From Leptasterias polaris (lineage: Eukaryota; Echinodermata; Asteroidea; Forcipulatida; Asteriidae), in NCBI GenBank assembly GCA_037783415.1, contig JAZGTN010000228.1, positions 124,001-188,000 of the forward strand: DNA of 64,000 bases, read 5' to 3'. Positions 21,227 through 34,467 of the stretch are shown one piece after another. Numbering within the stretch: the stretch's first letter is position 1; each line of letters starts with the position of its first letter. The notes under the pieces are model-generated. The model was not told the origin of the DNA, did no database searches, and saw nothing but the letters and a program-made list of their open reading frames with translations. A program made the position numbers and the translations under genes.

Positions 21227-21980
21227 CCGTTCTGTCCGGAACGTCGGTAAAGTTGCAAGATAAAACATTTTATTGGTCATATCTTCCTGCTGCAACCATC
21301 ATATAGAGCGAAGTGGAAGGAGAATAAAACACATGGGGAGAGTATGGTGTGCAAAAATGTAGCCAAAGTCAACCAACAAACCATTGACGTAGTGACGTAG
21401 AAGAAACTCCAGCTGATGCCTGGTCGAGTTGTACTCACACTCCGCCTCGACCTGCCCGCCGGCGATATTTTGTTTCCAGCTCAGTTGCGGCAGAAACATA
21501 TGGGGCGCCGTTTGTCAATTAATTGTTTAGCGTATTTTTGACGTGTTTTTACCATGGTTTGTAATAATTAGATGTAAACCACAGAAAGTGCTGTCAATTT
21601 ATTTTGTGGTTTACATACCATAAATTTACAATCAAAGCTTATAAATTATGGTTTATAAACCATGAAAATTGAATCATCATAAAACGTGGTTTATAAACCA
21701 TGGTTTATAAAACATGAAAATTGAAGCGTCATAAAACATGGTTTATAAACCATGAAAATGTTAGCAACTTCAAAACATGGTTTATTAATTGACAAACGGC
21801 GCCCCATATGTTTCTGCCGCAACTGAGCTGGAAACAAATATCGCTGCCCGCCGTCAGCGGCATTGACGTTCCAGCAGTGGTACAGATACTTCCCTGGTTG
21901 CATTAGCGGTGCATACGTCGTTGTTGAGACCAGTGTCGATCCGTTGGTGTCTGCCAGGGTGACGTCATAGCATGGTATAT
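21227..21980 (-). pseudogene. pseudo-exon 2 of the inverted left copy, split by a transposon
   Basis: Minus-strand homolog of 54615-54977, with acceptor (CGAAACAG) and donor (GTGAGA) kept. Three lesions: a 383-bp transposon plus 9-bp duplication inside the exon, a one-base deletion (CCCC against CCCCC in ACTCTCC...ATGTG), and a Glu to stop change (caataaaat against caagaaaat) near the 3' end. The upstream part reads [14 protein letters not shown] as in the intact copy. The matching signal exon lies at 28016-28079. No exon 3 homolog follows. Confidence 0.9.
21462..21844. mobile_element. 383-bp miniature transposon with 9-bp target duplication
   Basis: Ends are gcgatatt... and ...atatcgc, with terminal inverted repeats of about 60 bases including gtttccagctcagttgcggc and ggcgccgtttgtcaattaa. 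The target duplication tgcccgccg is at 21453-21461 and 21845-21853. The intact exon at 54743-54752 has the site once. The inside holds repeated palindromes of the type catggtttataaaccatg. It encodes nothing. Confidence 0.93.
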
Positions 21981-23219
21981 CTGTTTCGGGGGACAGAAGC
22001 ACGATAAGTAACAACATGAGGTAAAACCGTGTCCTGTGTATAATTATGACAGAGTTGGTAATATAAATAAGAACAATCCATAGTTATGTGTGTTTTTTTA
22101 AATCAATAGTCAGGTTTTATGCAACATCTGATGACGTCATCATTCAATTTGAAAACAACCTAGATGGCGGACATTCTAATCCAGTAGTTTTTACAATGGC
22201 ACGCTTCTAATCCAAGATGGCGCAGGTTATGGCTGAATTAGTAAAGAAACTGAGGTTAAGGTTCATGTTTGTGCGAAGTTTCAAGTTTCTTGGAGCTTCA
22301 CAAGTTAGGGAAGTTTTGCCGTGAAGATTCAATTTAAAGAAGAAGACGCACAACAACGGAACAGATTTTTTGTTCCCCTTTCTTCTTCTACGGACGCATC
22401 AATTATGAATGCACGTGGACGCGCTTTCCGTCACTTTCTGATGTGGAACTGGATTGCCTTTTATAAATGACTTATTTAAAAAGTCACGTTCTCTTCTCGC
22501 GAATTGCAAACACGTCAGAAAAAACTGATTGTCAAGAGTGTTTGATGTTACACTTAACTCTCAATCAAGCGAAGTGGTTCGATGTCAAATCGGGGAGGGG
22601 GAAGGGGAAGACTCTTTTCATTCAACACGTCTAGAATTTCAAAGAAATCGAACCATCATACAATTAAAGTTCATTTTGGAAATGCAGGGAAACAACAAAC
22701 CATCGTTCTCCATTATAGTGACTATAATGGTGATCAATGGAACTTACGAACAGGACGCTTGGGACGATCTGCATAATCATACCATCACACGTGCTACTAA
22801 TATTTGTTATAATATTTTGGTACAGTACGTAATGATTGCGTTCTGCGTTATTGTGTGCGCATAAACTCGGGTGCCAACACGCGTATAGGCCCATGGCTTT
22901 GAACACAAAAACATCAACAGTTTTTGTTATTTATTCTTAATCATGCCGTCTCGGCACTCTTCCGTTCCAAATTTTACACCTGACGTAAGATAAGCAATTA
23001 TGATTAAGTGCCTTGCTCAATGACACAAGTGTCATGACTTTGAATTTGAACCCACAAACTGCTGCTTCAGCCATCAGCATAAGGGGACGATGCACACGAC
23101 ACGACACGACACAGCAACCAACGACGCTGTTTCAGTTGCTTTCAGATGTCGCAGTTGATCATATTGTAGATAACTTAATAAAAAAAGGTCACGTTCTACT
23201 CTCATAAATTGTAAACACG

Positions 23220-25930
23220 TCATGGAAAACCGATCGGTCAGCCTGACCCGGACATTTGTAAAAAAAAAAATGGATATTGCATTGTGTGTTGCGTCAGGTT
23301 GATACCCGCATAAACTCTACCTAAAAAGGTTGCACACATGACGTCTTCGATCGCCATCTTTGATGACAGCCAAAGAAAACGTGCACGCGTGTATACTCTA
23401 CGCACGACTCTCAGCCAATGACAGCCTTTCATAATGGCGGCCAATGCAAGGGCGAGGGTCTATCTTTGCTTCATCTTTAAATGTAACTGCCTTCGTGATA
23501 TCCTTAGTTTTGTTTGAGCTATCCGTTAACAACACCGAATACTTCACTCTTACAAGTTCCGGGTAAAAATCAACACATATTCCTGACCTATTTCCGGGTC
23601 TGGCTGACCCGGCGTTAACATTAATTGTTCAAACTGACGCATAATCTAAGACAATATCCCATGTTGACAAATTTCCTGGTTAGGCTGGCCCATAATCGGG
23701 TCAAGATCCAAAGGATTTGGAATCCGGCTTTCTTCGGTTTTCTTTGTTGATTTTATTAGTATTTAATGTTGTGTTAATTACTTTCATACATGGCTAAATT
23801 TTACTTTCTCAACTGTACAGTACATTTTGATAGCCATAAACTTAGTTTAAAAGGAGGTTGGTGTTTACTTCATAAATGACTATGGTGAGAAACACCGAAA
23901 CTCATGATAATGTATAGCATTTTGATAAATGGTTCCAACAAAGGACGTGGTTTAAAGGGTGTGTACAACATTGGTAATTGCCAAAGACCTGCATCCAAAC
24001 TTGATGTGACCCAACATATACATGAACTAACAAACCTGTGAAAGTTTAAGCTAAATCGGACTTCGGAGTCACGAGAAAACACCTTATGTGTTTTAGCTTC
24101 TTTTCAAACATCGGAATTTATCCTGCAGGATAAAGACTATTATTTTACTAATTTCCTAAAAACTATGGCATTTCAAGCAAAATATTTCAAGGGAAGTTTT
24201 CCACCATGACCATCTTTATACTATGTAAGTTATGTGCAAATCTGTGAACATTTATGTTTTCATTCTTACCATTGGTGTACACACTCTTTAACCACTCAAT
24301 ACTTTTTGCGATATTTCAATAATGCTCCACCTTTTGAACATTACATTTTCACAGTTTAGTTCTATTGTAAATACATATACATTTACTTAGGATTTAAACA
24401 ATTAAAAAGGTTTCAAAAGCAAAGGTATGCTTTGCCATGAAATAACAAAGTATTTGTAACCGAATCGTGCACACGTAAAAACTTTGGTTGACAACTCTGA
24501 ATATAACGAGACTTGCACATATAATAATATAATTCATGGCAATGTGTTCATTGCTTCATTGCTTCATTGCTCCAGTTAACAAATCAGACCCGCTAAATAC
24601 AGAAGGATATTGAGTCCCTTGACCTGATTTCATTTAATCCGGTAGTGGAGGGGTAGACATAAAATCATAAAGCAGAAGCCAAATACAATAAGGTGAAATG
24701 CTGACAGCTGTATGATTTCACACCCATTATGATTCGACAACCCTGTGTTCTGGGTCTAATGTCATTAAGCCTGAAGCATATCTACCTACTTGCAAAAACG
24801 AATTGCTAAGCTGAAACAAGTTACCAGACAAAACACCATTGACCTTTTTGACTGGTGTCCCACTCAAACACCATTTTTATGACTTTTACAAAATGGAACA
24901 AAGCTGTTTGTTCAATTTGGTCCCCACAATAATTTTTTTTTTTTTTTTTTTTTTTTTTAATAAATCACACAACAAAACCAGCAAGTTCAAACAACTGCGT
25001 GTGCAAAAAAGCTATGTGTTTATAGAGGTCTACTGGTCACTAAATTGTTCCTTCCTTTTTCTTCCGAAATGGATGACGAGCCCAAACACGATGTAATGTA
25101 GGCTGACTTCAAACCTGCTCCTTGCTTTGCTTCGCATACTTCGTATACTCCGGCGACTATTTTGTTTTGTTTTCTCTCTTCAATGAGTAAATCAAATTTC
25201 ATTTAATAAAGGTACCTTATAACCTGATTTGCGAATGCCGCTGTTGCGACTACGTGCATTGATGTAATTATTACAGAAACTAGGGCTTCTCGTTCTCCGA
25301 TTACCTCTTTCGATTTTGTCGATTTTCTCCAGTTTTATTTTGCATTGTTCGCGACCTCCATAAATTGTGTCTGCTGTTGGAGTAGTATGGGGATCTGCTG
25401 TTCGCCCTTTTCTATGGCAAATTGTCAGTACTTTTATGCACGCTTGTAGTAGTAACTTAAGGCAAACTGCAGAGTTGTTAAAGGAAGACGTCGAATTTAT
25501 TTTGTTTCAAAACAAGTTTGTCTTGAAATTATTATGACTGGAAAGATATGATAAAAGAAAAGTGTCAAGATTAGCATAGATATCCCTTAATTGTGTGTGT
25601 CGTTTGTACAATGTCATGGGGGGGGGGGGGGGGGGGGGTTACAGCGCAAACATTTCAAATCGCGGTTTGAGTACACTCCATTTCTGTTAAAGGAGCTAGT
25701 GACCACTGAAAAGGACAACCACTTATTATAGATCTCAATACCAGAACTTAAAACATATTAGTATATTATTTTAGAGCATTTATTTTTATTTGTTTTAAAT
25801 TATCTTGGCATTTTAATTGTTTGAATTACTTTTTATCCTTTCAAGAAATGTACGTGCACATAGGTGCAGGTAGGACTGTACTTTTTAATTATTTTTTTAT
25901 TTAGTTTTATTGATCACAAATTACAAGTTA
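23220..25930. other. intron-1-like sequence of the left arm
   Basis: Homologous to 41.9-44.25 kb inverted. Includes TGACCCGG-containing repeats (23223-23700), a T26 tract (24933-24958) and a G21 tract (25618-25638). The G run has no counterpart at the paralogous position near 42.1 kb. No coding region. Confidence 0.55.
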
Positions 25931-26370
25931 GAAAGCACATTAAGTGTTTTGTGCACGAACATCTCTTGAAAGGATACAAAACAATTCAAACAATTTAAAT
26001 GGCACTTTAATTTTTCTGTCAAAACTGCTGCTTGCGGGGGTTGTTCTCTGTGCATCAATAAGTGGGATACGATTTTTGAGTTATCAACAGTACTGAACAA
26101 CACTATTGAACTTGGAAATAACTCAATCATTGCTGCCAGAAAGGAGACTTACTTACGTTCATTATAACTAAGTATAAAACATTTCCGGTAATGAAACAAC
26201 TATGCATCGCTGGGGCTCGAGCTCGCGCTCTTGAGGAAGCCTGTAAACAATAGTCCACGCTGCTTAAACCAGTAAAACTGGGGTTAACCTAGTCCACGAT
26301 AAGTGTTTGGGGTTCCTTTACATACACTACCAATCTTAGTACAAGGTACACGGCTTAATGTCCCATCCGA

Positions 26371-27342
26371 GTTGAAACACATTCATACATACATACAAAC
26401 AATGGGCTTTTATATAGCGCCATTTCATTTAGACCACAGCGCTTTTACCAAACAAACAATAGCAATGCAAATAATACAACAAATGAACAAAAAGCAATTT
26501 ACAGAAAGCAACTAAGGAAAAATATATTTGTTAAGAGCTTTCTTGAAAATAGGCAGCGAATTTGAGGTGCGTATGGTGATGGGAAGTTTGTTCCACACAG
26601 TACTGAAGCGGCTAAAGAAAATGATTTATAGGCAGCAGATTGAAGAGATTTGCTGTTTGGTTTATTTTCAGCAAGACGGGTGTTGTCTGATGCTGAGCGA
26701 AATCCAGCCCTAGTTTGACTGTACACAATAAAACATGATGCAAGATGCTGGTGCATGTCCATTTAAGTATTTATAAACATACACCAATATTTTATAACGA
26801 ATGCGCTCTTTCACCGGGAGCCCATGTAGCTGTTTGAGAAAAGGAATTACGTGATCATGTTTAGAGGCACAAAATATTAGCTTGGCAGCCCAATTCTGAA
26901 TACATTGAAGTCTGTTATTTTGAGTTGTGTTTGCTCCAAGTAAAAGCGATTGCCGTAGCCCAATCTAAACAGAACAAGAGATCTTATAATGCTGTTGCAT
27001 GTGTCAAAATCTAGAAACCTTCTTATACGTGTAAATGTTTCACAGGTGGTAGGACACCGACCTTGACAATGATGTTATTTGTGGTGACATAGACAAAAGG
27101 TTGTCAAAGACAATGCCGAGGTTGCTACAGTTTTTGTGGTTGTGATTATTTCGTTTCCAATGGTCAGTTGAACACTGGGCATAAGGCGATTAATATGAGG
27201 TGAGGTTGCAACAAAGAACTCGGTTTTATCATTGTTCAGTTTCAACATATTTTCAGTCATCCAGGATTCTATTTCATTAATACACTTTGTGAGCGCTTGT
27301 AGGGCAGACTGAATAGATGATGAATCCGAAGGTAAGAAACTG
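26371..27342 (-). mobile_element. 5'-truncated LINE inserted in the left arm
   Basis: On the minus strand the 5' part encodes MTENMLKLNNDKTEFF, the RT segment after the catalytic box in L2/CR1-type elements, then diverged continuation (FLKQLHGLPVKERI-like, LIAASVLCGTNFPS-like) with frameshifts. The 3' end reads GGCGCTATATAAAAGCCC followed by (TATG)n, the usual tail. The paralogous right arm near 41405-41420 lacks it and reads cgagttgaac across the junction, so it inserted after duplication. Confidence 0.85.
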
Positions 27343-28015
27343 GTATATACACTCTGATGATCAGAAACATCATAGCTTGAATTTCGTTGCTCTTACTTAC
27401 TACTCTCTACGAGTTTTCCTCTGTATAATCAAGACGAGTAATTCTAAAAAATTTACTTGTTAAGCTTTTAGACGACTGATTACAGTGGGCATTTTGGGGT
27501 TTGTTGCCAAATCGTCTAACATCTTTGAAAGACAATAGAATATAAAACAAACTATGAAAATAAAAAAATTAAATCTGAAAAAAAGTAATACACAAACTTG
27601 CTGCGACGGCATTGGTTAAGGAAATGTATTGATTTGGTGAAAACTCCTTTCAGAAAAACAGTATACATAATATATATAACAAACATATTTTTTTGTCTCT
27701 CCTGTATTTTTTTGCTCTGATGGTGAACAACTGGTATACATAATTAACTGTGAGTTGGTTGTAGGACGTAATGGTCCGTAACATAATATGAACGATTTAG
27801 GCGTTTCCCGAACCCGGAACACAGACCCACTTTGCTCGTCATTGTTGGTCCCTTGTTGTGATTACCACAAGGCAATTCCTGCTGTATGTGATCTTTTGGC
27901 CATCCTCCATGGTCCAGAAAGAGCAAGTACACCTATCTCGTATCAACCCTGATTTACGCTCATCCACACACTGATAATCTTGAATTATAAAACAGAGCGT
28001 AAAGATATGACTTAC

Positions 28016-28079
28016 ATTCTCCGCAAAGCACGTGCATCCAGAAAGTAAAAATAAATCCGACGAATCGTAACCACGCCAT
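28016..28079 (-). CDS. signal-peptide exon 1 of the left CUB/LDLa copy
   Basis: ATG at 28079-28077, 21 codons (MAWLRFVGFIFTFWMHVLCG plus E) and one extra base, then a GTAAGT donor. A positively charged start, hydrophobic core and small residues before the cut fit a secretory signal. It ends in phase 1, which matches exon 2 of this family. The exon itself is intact, but its exon 2 (21227-21980) is dead and no further exons follow on this strand. If transcribed it would give a truncated product. Confidence 0.75.
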
Positions 28080-29660
28080 CGTTCAGACTGTTTATACACA
28101 CTCCCGCAGCAGCATATCACCTATACACTTTTAGCCTCGTTCTTCAAATCAAATCTTCCTACACAGTTCTGCTGGTTAGGCGTCGTTGCAATCAATTTAC
28201 ACTGAGGAAGCAGAGTGTTCTGAACAACCGCACTTACCAAATATCGCTTACCTCGTGGATCACAAATTGCAATCAAATGCAAAAGTACAGGAAAACACGG
28301 TTACTAAAGACTTTGCGTCAAAAACTAACATGCGATATTGGAAATACTAAACAGCAAGAACCACTTATGTGCCATGCACCCGTAAAAAAGACTAGCGATT
28401 CCCATTAGTGCAGATTGTCCATAATGTCCGTGAAAGGAAAATACATCTTCACAGTCTTCATTTTATACCGTTGAATATAACGCTTTATGCGGTACTTTCT
28501 AATGGCAATAATCCACCCTCAGCACTGAGACTGAAGGACATATATGCTCTTTGGGTGCAATGGTTTAAATGGAATAGTTGGAAACAAAAATACTTCTTCG
28601 TTGTTGATGAATGACTTTTTTGTTAATCAGAATTTGAAAAATGCATCAGGTACAATAAATAGCATTACTTAATTTATTTTATTATTATTATTATTGTTTT
28701 GTATTTGTTATTTTTATTATTATTAAAAAAAATTTGGGGTAGGCATACTATTATAACTGATTGACCTTTGCCCAATACTAAAGCATATTTAAAAATATAT
28801 ATATTTGTAGTGTCATGGCAACAGCCAAACTATTATTGTAAACTGGTTTTGCCATTTTTAATTTATTCTCCGTTACCGACAATGGTAAAGGAAGTTATTT
28901 CCTTTAAACGTAGGTGGGCTGCATTCAATGTATACATATAATCAACAGCTGGGGGTTCCATCATTTATTTCAAATAGTTGGGTTTGGAGACTTTTCTTGT
29001 TTATTGTCTTTAGTTTGTTTCCAAAATATACATCATATATAACAGTACAAAGTGAACCTTGACCGTGTTGCTTTAGTTGCTTACTCTTAAGCATTGGTTG
29101 CATTTACACAACAATTATTATAAAAGTAAAATGTGTATAGAGTTACTCCATCAAGATAATAGCGCACAACATAAAAACTTAAAATGAATACAGGTAGATC
29201 TTAATATTTTAACGAAGTAGCGATAAACTCAAGTATTCCCTAATTACAGAAGGAACATTTTTCCAGAACAATTGTCCGGCTACACCGATTGACTTTTGAC
29301 CCATAACTGTGTTTGTATTGAAAATATTAAATTGAGTGGTGACAAGTGTGAACCGAACAAAACGTGGGGGAGTGTATACTGTCTGAAAGTATATTTGATT
29401 GGAATTAAATTGCAGCTTTTAACAACACAAATAGAACGTTTAACTTGAATCTCTGCTCTCATCGGTATTAAATGAAGATCCAAACAAATTTGAAAACTTG
29501 AATCACGATTCCAGTAATTCACTGCAAGAGTCTTGAAAACTAAACATCGTTCAGCAAACTCGGGCGGTGCATGGACTTTAGGGTTAAGCAATGACATTGT
29601 GAGGAGCCGGTCGTCACTGCGTTGTAATAATCTCCAAAATAATAAATAGCATTGTGTTAT
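28080..29660 (-). promoter_or_regulatory. upstream module, copy 1
   Basis: The 190 bases before the signal exon (gagacactctgc, cagtgtaaattgattg, gaagatttgatttgaag, tgcgggagtgtgtat) are conserved at 34468-34650 and 40432-40622, more than the deeper flanks. That suggests 5' UTR and core promoter. Further out, 28420-28600 matches 35430-35620, and 29280-29480 matches 36160-36370. Conservation could also simply reflect recent duplication. Confidence 0.45.
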
Positions 29661-29669
29661 TTTCATTAT

Positions 29670-32600
29670 ATTGTTTTACGAAAGGAAGGTAACAATCTTA
29701 CTGAACTTTCTTTCGCCGATTGTGTATAATTGTGAAACACACTACAAATGTCGTGGACATCACTACACAATAAAAAGGTCGGGGTAACTCAATCTTCTTA
29801 AGTTTGAACTGGTTTAATGATATTTAAAGTAGATTAACAAATTAATTATGAAGAGACACAGAGGTGACTCGAAACACCTCAGCCACGCCGACAGCTCATG
29901 ATGAGTACATAAATACCCCGCGCTGGCTGAAGTAGTAATGTGCCTTAATTAATATTCGACATATCTATACGCCATAGTCATAAAGTAGTCCTAATGTTCA
30001 TTTTGATGTAACTTTCTTGCACAATACATTATGATATTTATTTTTATTCCATCTTGTTTTTTTTCTGTTTTTTCCTCATTTATGAGGATCGTAATTATAA
30101 AACACAGCATCAACACTGCAATTCAATTTTTTACGAGTTCTGGCAAGGCTTGAGAAAAACGGAAATCCAAAGATTCGTACAAACCGTATTTACGCTTGAA
30201 GATTTACGACACAATCATCTGCGATCTGCGGTGGCTTTTGACTGGCTGTACTATTATCAGTGTTTAATCTCTAGTCACGCTACGTTAATTTGTTCAGACT
30301 CATTTTGTTTTTTCTTCAGAAATTCTTGGCTTTTACGATTGTATGATTGAGGCTCTTTGATCGTACTCCATACCTATAGCTTTTTGACTTAATTTTTGCC
30401 TTCATTTAGCTTTTTCACTCACCAGATATGGTAGAAGTGGACAGCGCATTCAAGGTTTGAAACACATTACTCTAAACTTAAAGACTGCGCTTGTGTACGT
30501 TTTGGCAATTAATGGTTTTTCACAAGACTTCGAGTTTACTGGCAGCCCTGACGTAGACAAAGAAACAAAGCCTTTCAAAGCCAGGCAGCAATTAGCACTT
30601 AAAAAATAATAATTATGTCCCTGTCCCATAACACATGGATCAATATATTCTCATTATTAACCTATACATGGAGATATGTGAATCGTCTGTTTTTTACATG
30701 ACTGTCATGCATGCGCAAATACTTTGTCAGTTTGGTGTTTTGAAAATAAATGGTTTGATTGATCAACAATGACATCACAAAATGTACATAACAATCAGAG
30801 GTAAACAATTGAAGAAAAATTAATAGTGACACCTATTCTGTTGCAATTAGGAAAAACTTGTAAATTTGTGCCTGTCTACTCGTCCTTTGAAATTTGTTGT
30901 CAAAGTGGGGAGGCTGAAAAAGCTGTACATAGTAGACAGGAAAGTAAACTTGTTGAATATGAAAGGGCTTCGAAACATTTTCCCTGTTAAGTGCAAACGG
31001 GGCGTTAATTGAACTTTACGAGAAACAAATTAAGAAACAAATGAACCGGTTAACAAATAAATGATCGGTTTATAATCCAAAGTATGCAGTAACAAAGTAG
31101 CCAAGTTGAATAGATGTTTGAAAGAGCAGGACACTAATCGCTGCCTGAGGGAAGAGACATTCAAACTGTTGTAGTCATGTGGACCCATGAGGTTTAATTG
31201 ATTTACTAAGAAAACTAGGACTTAAGTGTTCATTTTTATGATTTAGCAATTCAGACCCTGAAACTTACCCTGAATAATAAGACGGTTATACCACCACCTT
31301 TAACCTAAGATAGACCCTCAATTTGACTCTAACTGTGCCCAGCATTCTAATCAAAAAGCTGAAGTGCGGTCATGTTTTTAATTAAAGTGGTAATTAAAGT
31401 TGTATGCTACAAGACGGCAAAATTAATATGAATGAATGAAATACAGTTCGAGAACTATGATTTGTTATTAGTTTTTCCTGTTTGGACCCGAACGAAAGGT
31501 CAATGCGGGGTCATGTTGAAAGCTTGTCATGGGTTTCAAGATTGCACCAAGATTATGTGGTTTGTTTTCGTTTAAACTTCCTTTATGGACCGGAAGAAAA
31601 TATCAAAGGAAATGTGTGTTTAATTTTGTTTTAAATCTACAATATTGAAGAAGAGTTGTCCCCATGCGATTCCTTCGGGCGAAAACCTTACTAAACAAAT
31701 AGTTCACCTGGTGTGTAGAGTTAACACACGTTAGAGGGAACTGAACAATTTAGTGACGTCAAAATGACATGATTAAACAATAAGAGAACACATAATAATG
31801 TGTAAAACGCCGTTGACATATAGCAACGCGCCACACAATCAGTTAAAATTCATTTCCACCACACAGGTCAAAGAAAATGAAGTTGTAGAGAGGGAAGTCA
31901 TTTGACTATAGGTGGGATGAAAACCGTTTCGTCGTTGCCGTGTTTCTTGCCATCGCCTAAGCAAAGTGCGGCGCAGTGCAGAAGCCTTCGTTAGAATTGC
32001 GCAAAACAGCAAGCTTTAGTAGCGTTTACAAATTTGCCATATACTCTTTCAGTGTATCTGAAAAAATGGGGACTTTGGTATCTTCTGATGGTCTGAAAAC
32101 ACTTAAATGCAGTCATGTTTTAAAAATGGTTTTTGTATTAAAGATAGCTAGACTTTAACTAGACTTTGTGTTTATTTACATTGTTATGAGACCCTGGTGC
32201 ACGTACATGTAATTACGTGTATACAACGCACGCTGTCAATCATTCTCTGTGTGTAAGTCCGTTGACCCTAGTGGGCGGCGCTAATCCGTTGTGAATGATC
32301 TAGAATGATCTAGGCTCTGGAAGTTTTAAGTTAGTTTTAGTACTTTCCAGAAAACATCACAAATCCTTTATATACGGGCTGGGGATAAATCTTCGACAGG
32401 ACACAAATACTCAGACTGGTGAAAGCTACGACTTCTGTGATTGGTTTTCAACTCGTTGGAGGAGCTTGTGATAGAGTTCGCCTTTGACCGAGTGCAGTTA
32501 AAGAGCTTAATTAAATTCCGGAAAGGACATTTTCGAACTTAATCTACAGTTCGGTATTTTGGGGTCTTCTTCCCCATATTTTGTGGCGGGTGTCAGATTG

Positions 32601-34389
32601 TGTACCCGTTGTTGCTTCGTCTTCTTCTGGACATTTTATCTGAGTGAGTTTACCCCGTGATGCTCATAGTCACATCGGCAAAGAACTGATTTACCGCCCC
32701 GGGAGTTGATCGTTTTAGAGCCAGTGTATGTGATCCTCGCTGTATCTTCTGTTGCTGTGATCCTCGCCTGTATTTCATCCAGGTTGACGTATTAGCCCGT
32801 AAGATACTTATTTGTGTATAAGATCCATTTTTAATGTACACTTGTTTCACGCAATCATTGTACGTTTGTTAAACCAAATCGGTAACTGAATTGGTTGATA
32901 GTTTTATCATTAAATCACTTTGATTCTGTGTTCTTTACATCAGTGTCACCTTGTTTGATTTCTTTGTTGCATCTGAGGAAATTCAGGCTTTTTGAGTGAT
33001 TGATATTCACGGATAGTTTGGAGTTTTTTGGATCGTAACAACATGAATAAACAACGTCCAATTGGGCTAATATTTGGGGCAATAGTTGCGGGAATGTTGT
33101 GCCTTTGATGGTACAATCATGAAATTTTGCAAACCGTCAGAGTATGTCAATAGACAAATACTTGGCTATAAGGCCGTCTCAACATGTAAAATAGCAAAGT
33201 AATTTTCAAAATGTTCACAATAGCGGTAACTGTTTGTTATCGAACCGATTTTAAAATGTTATAAACAGACAAGATTGATCCCCCTCCACCAGTTCCCCCC
33301 CCCCCCGAAAAAAAAAATAAATAAAAATAAAATGCCGAAGAAAAACTTCAGTTATTCAAGTAATTAATGTAATAGAAACCCACAATCAGGCCGTTTTGTT
33401 GTTGCTCTCCTGCAAACGCATTGATAACGTAAGAATGTGAACGCTGTTTGTGTTTGTGAGTGTTAAGTGCTATTATACAGATGTAGGTGCTAGGGACATC
33501 GAGGTGCTTCGATCTGATCTTCCAAACTTGATGAGGGACAGAAATGAATGGGCAAATCTCAACATGATTCCGACTTCTGTCGACTAGAGAGAGAGAGTGC
33601 TGTTATTAACTCATCCAGATATAAAGGTCAGGAACGCACAAAACGTTGGCTTACCTGTTTTCATCAATATTGTACATTATCAGTCCACATTGTGTTTACC
33701 GTATTGAACTTCCCGTGGGAGATACTATGGACTTTCCTCCCCGGTGTCACGTCCTCGACGTTCCGGCGTACTGAACGTTCCAGGAGACGTACGCACGCGC
33801 GGCCGTACTGTTCGTTCCAGCCGTGTTGGTGACGTGGTCTCCTTCTCGTGCTCTTTAACTCATTGTCATTGAGTACTTACTGGCCTCGTCGTAAGAATAT
33901 TTCTTAGATTGGGCACGTACAGCCCTCTTTCCCCCTCTGTCAGGCCTTCCACATACTTCCTGCTGGTAATTAGGTAATGAATTATTCTTGATGTCTTCAC
34001 ACATAGAGTTACGAAACGACTTGACATGCTCAGTGCGTTCATCACTACTAGTAGTAGTGTACAGCTCATGGGCGACGCCATGACAGCTAGAGACTAGAGG
34101 AACACTCAGTGCGGCACAAAATGTATTACTTTCGCTTGCTGCGCGCAGGTATGACAGGACGTAATGTATTATATTTAGTCATCTGGAACGTTTAGTACGC
34201 CGGAATGCTCAGTGCGCGACACCGGTCAAGAACGTGCGAGGTTTTTTCCAGCATCAACCTGGGACTTACACTCGTGCCGTTAACCTTTTTGAGCCGTTAA
34301 CTTTTTTTTTTTTTTTTTTTTTAAGGAGCTTCTAAGAGAGAACTAATTACAACACAGATGATCTTGTGATTTACAATACGGTGTAGAAA
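29670..34389. other. unassigned interval between upstream modules
   Basis: No match to other parts of the window noticed and no gene recognised. There is a GC-richer patch at about 32.2-32.85 kb with a tatatac box near 32371, a second at 33.7-33.85 kb, and a T-rich run just before 34.32 kb that coincides with the end of homology of the second module. Confidence 0.4.
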
Positions 34390-34399
34390 ATTCACTTAC

Positions 34400-34467
34400 A
34401 TTCTCCGCGGCACAGCACGTACATCCAGAAAGCAAAGATAAAACCGACGAATCGTAACCGTAACCAT
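34400..34467 (-). pseudogene. signal-peptide exon 1, copy 2, frame-damaged
   Basis: The hydrophobic core LRFVGFIFAFWMYVLC and the GTAAGT donor are kept, but a short local duplication (ggttacggttac) puts the conserved ATG in a different frame from the signal sequence. From the ATG the length is 68 bases, giving phase 2 instead of phase 1. An ATG far upstream (34640) is in frame, so use of another start cannot be excluded. Intron sequence diverges soon after the donor and no exon 2 is nearby. Confidence 0.7.

Larger units (their letters stand above)
21130..29660. repeat. left arm of a large inverted duplication
   Basis: Read on the minus strand, this arm matches the right arm (about 37.8-55.06 kb) block by block: 28.0 with 40.7, 27.85 with 40.85, 27.38 with 41.38, 26.05 with 41.68, 25.35 with 42.25, 24.7 with 43.1, 23.4 with 44.08, 23.2 with 44.25 and 47.38, 22.5 with 48.0, 22.25 with 54.35, 21.9 with 54.7, and 21.2 with 55.0. 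The outer limit is near 21.13/55.06 kb. Insertions in either arm account for the length difference. Confidence 0.85.

Noticed and set aside
23238..23444. Frames at 23238-23444 (minus) and 44040-44300 (plus) sharing MAAIMKGC
   Set aside because: They are the two arms of the inverted duplication; the shared frame breaks soon after and there is no domain.
29280..29666. 128-residue minus-strand frame as a real gene
   Set aside because: Its homologs in the other two modules carry frameshifts and stops, and no motif is clear.
33548..33832. 94-residue frame in a GC-richer patch
   Set aside because: No motif, no splice context and no conservation inside the window.
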